Shown here piece by piece: positions 13,658 to 14,515 of a stretch of DNA of 14,515 nt. The DNA is taken from contig DGGS01000230.1 in the NCBI GenBank assembly GCA_002392325.1, positions 4,708 to 19,222 on the forward strand, read 5' to 3'. Source of the DNA: Bacteroidales bacterium UBA3868. Lineage in GTDB: Bacteria > Bacteroidota > Bacteroidia > Bacteroidales > WCHB1-69. Both the position numbers and the translations under genes were made by a program. The notes under the pieces are model-generated. The model saw only the letters and a list, made by a program, of their open reading frames with translations, was not told the origin of the DNA and made no database searches. Within the stretch, counting starts at the first letter, position 1. Each line of letters starts with the position of its first letter.

Positions 13658-14435
13658 GTGCCCGGTATTTCTTTACGGGAAAATCGAAATAGGTGGTGGG
13701 ATAGGGTTCGTTGCGCAGTGTGAAATGCCACCATTCGCCTTGAACGGGTTGGAATCCGTGTTGTGTCATAATGTCACGGAGCAGCAGGCGGTTCTGCTGT
13801 TGTGCGGGTGTGATACGGTCGCTGATGGTGTGGGATACTCCACCGAAGTAGTCAAACACGCCACCCATGTTAATGTCTTGGCCTGTTTTGAGGTCCACTA
13901 AGGTCATGTCCACGGTGGACCCGCGGGAGTGTCTGGACTTGCGTGCCACATAACCGCGCGAGAAGATGGTGCTTTTTTGGATGTTCGGGTAGAAAATGGG
14001 TTTCATTGCGGTGTCGGACAGGTCTTGCGACCATCTTACAAAATGGTCAACGGCTTGTTGCGGCCGGTAGGCGTCATATATTTTAATCTTGTATCCTTTT
14101 TTTCGGAATTCATCGCTCGCTTTGCGCAGCGCGGAGGCGGCTTTTTTGGTGATGAGGGCCACGGGTTCTTCGTAACCGTCAATGCGCGTGCCGACGAAAT
14201 TGTATTTGCCATGATATCGAATATCCAGTATGGCGTCCGGAATGGAGTCGGTGAGGAGGCAGAAGCCGTCAGGCATGGGTTCCAGGTCCGCTTTGGTTGG
14301 AGGGTTCTGCTCTGTTATGGCAGGCGGGAGTTCTTGTTGTTGTGTTTGAGTTTTTTTGCAAGAAGCGAATACAATAAGTTGCAATGCTAATACGCAAAGA
14401 ATCAGATGTTTGTATATGTGTTTTTGTGGGGTCAT
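13650..14435 (-). CDS. D-alanyl-D-alanine dipeptidase (VanX/DdpX family), lipoprotein
   Basis: The 261-residue protein has a lipoprotein signal ending VFASC (Cys26) and a Gln/Pro-rich linker to about residue 50, so the catalytic domain should be anchored in the periplasm. The VanX zinc site is complete: His169 and Asp176 in SRHSRGSTVD (the SxHxxGxxxD motif) and His237 in EWWHF, with the catalytic base Glu234. Arg124 in YDAYRP matches the conserved active-site arginine. The family hydrolyses D-Ala-D-Ala and, in some members, other dipeptides. A vancomycin-resistance role is unlikely because no vanH or vanA homologues are near. A peptidoglycan turnover or dipeptide salvage role is more likely. 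It converges on the M20 peptidase gene. Confidence 0.92.
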   Translation of the reverse strand: MTPQKHIYKHLILCVLALQLIVFASCKKTQTQQQELPPAITEQNPPTKADLEPMPDGFCLLTDSIPDAILDIRYHGKYNFVGTRIDGYEEPVALITKKAASALRKASDEFRKKGYKIKIYDAYRPQQAVDHFVRWSQDLSDTAMKPIFYPNIQKSTIFSRGYVARKSRHSRGSTVDMTLVDLKTGQDINMGGVFDYFGGVSHTISDRITPAQQQNRLLLRDIMTQHGFQPVQGEWWHFTLRNEPYPTTYFDFPVKKYRAQK

Positions 14436-14454
14436 GAAAGTGGTGATTCGGCTG

Positions 14455-14462
14455 CAAAAATA
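14455..14462 (-). promoter_or_regulatory. -7 element for the D-Ala-D-Ala dipeptidase gene
   Basis: On the minus strand TATTTTTG, continued as CAGC, matches TAnnTTTG and lies 19 bases before the ATG at 14435. No clear -33 TTTG is found in the upstream sequence that remains in the window. Confidence 0.55.
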
Positions 14463-14515
14463 CTATCTTCCATGGATTTTCCGCAGATTTTCCGCGAATC
14501 GCGCGAATTAACACG

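Noticed and set aside
13650..14435. Vancomycin-resistance determinant
   Set aside because: VanX-like enzymes are common without resistance; no vanH, vanA or two-component genes are visible and the protein is a lipoprotein, unlike cytosolic VanX.

Overview
The window looks like chromosome from a member of the Bacteroidota, most likely order Bacteroidales. The evidence is a series of promoters of the Bacteroidota type (TAnnTTTG at about -7, several continuing as TTTGCACC), starts without purine-rich ribosome binding sites, several lipoprotein or secretory leaders, and a large MMPL–acyltransferase fusion of a kind found in that phylum. The genus cannot be named from the sequence alone.

Left block (1-8790, all on the minus strand). 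A promoter at about 8762-8790 reads leftwards through seven closely spaced genes and off the left edge. In transcript order they are: a fusion of an RND/MMPL transporter, a lysophospholipid-type acyltransferase and a short methyltransferase-like tail; a CrtI/phytoene-desaturase-like FAD oxidoreductase; a B12-binding-type radical SAM enzyme; a small unknown cytosolic protein; a secreted unknown protein; a secreted alpha/beta-hydrolase of the BD-FAE type; and the N-terminal part of a PaaK-like adenylate-forming ligase. The combination resembles part of a polyene-lipid (aryl polyene/flexirubin-type) biosynthesis and export cluster. The ketosynthase and acyl-carrier genes needed to prove this would have to lie beyond the left edge. 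Degenerate C-rich repeats (TTTAACCC-like on the coding strand) sit just before three of the start codons.

Middle (8791-9953). A non-coding divergent region is followed on the plus strand by tRNA-Ser(GGA) and tRNA-Val(GAC), a strong intrinsic terminator, and a small lipoprotein gene whose promoter abuts that terminator. A gene-free stretch of about 270 bases (9680-9953) then holds two further promoters and a long-range inverted repeat.

Right block. On the plus strand are maf (nucleotide pyrophosphatase, house-cleaning), an AGCS-family Na+/alanine-glycine symporter overlapping it by four bases, and an M20-family dipeptidase ended by an intrinsic terminator. Converging on these from the right is a lipoprotein D-Ala-D-Ala dipeptidase (VanX family). 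The last three suggest a loose theme of peptide and alanine salvage. The maf C-terminus is extended by about 35 residues, encoded by a short tandem DNA repeat that appears to have entered the end of the gene.
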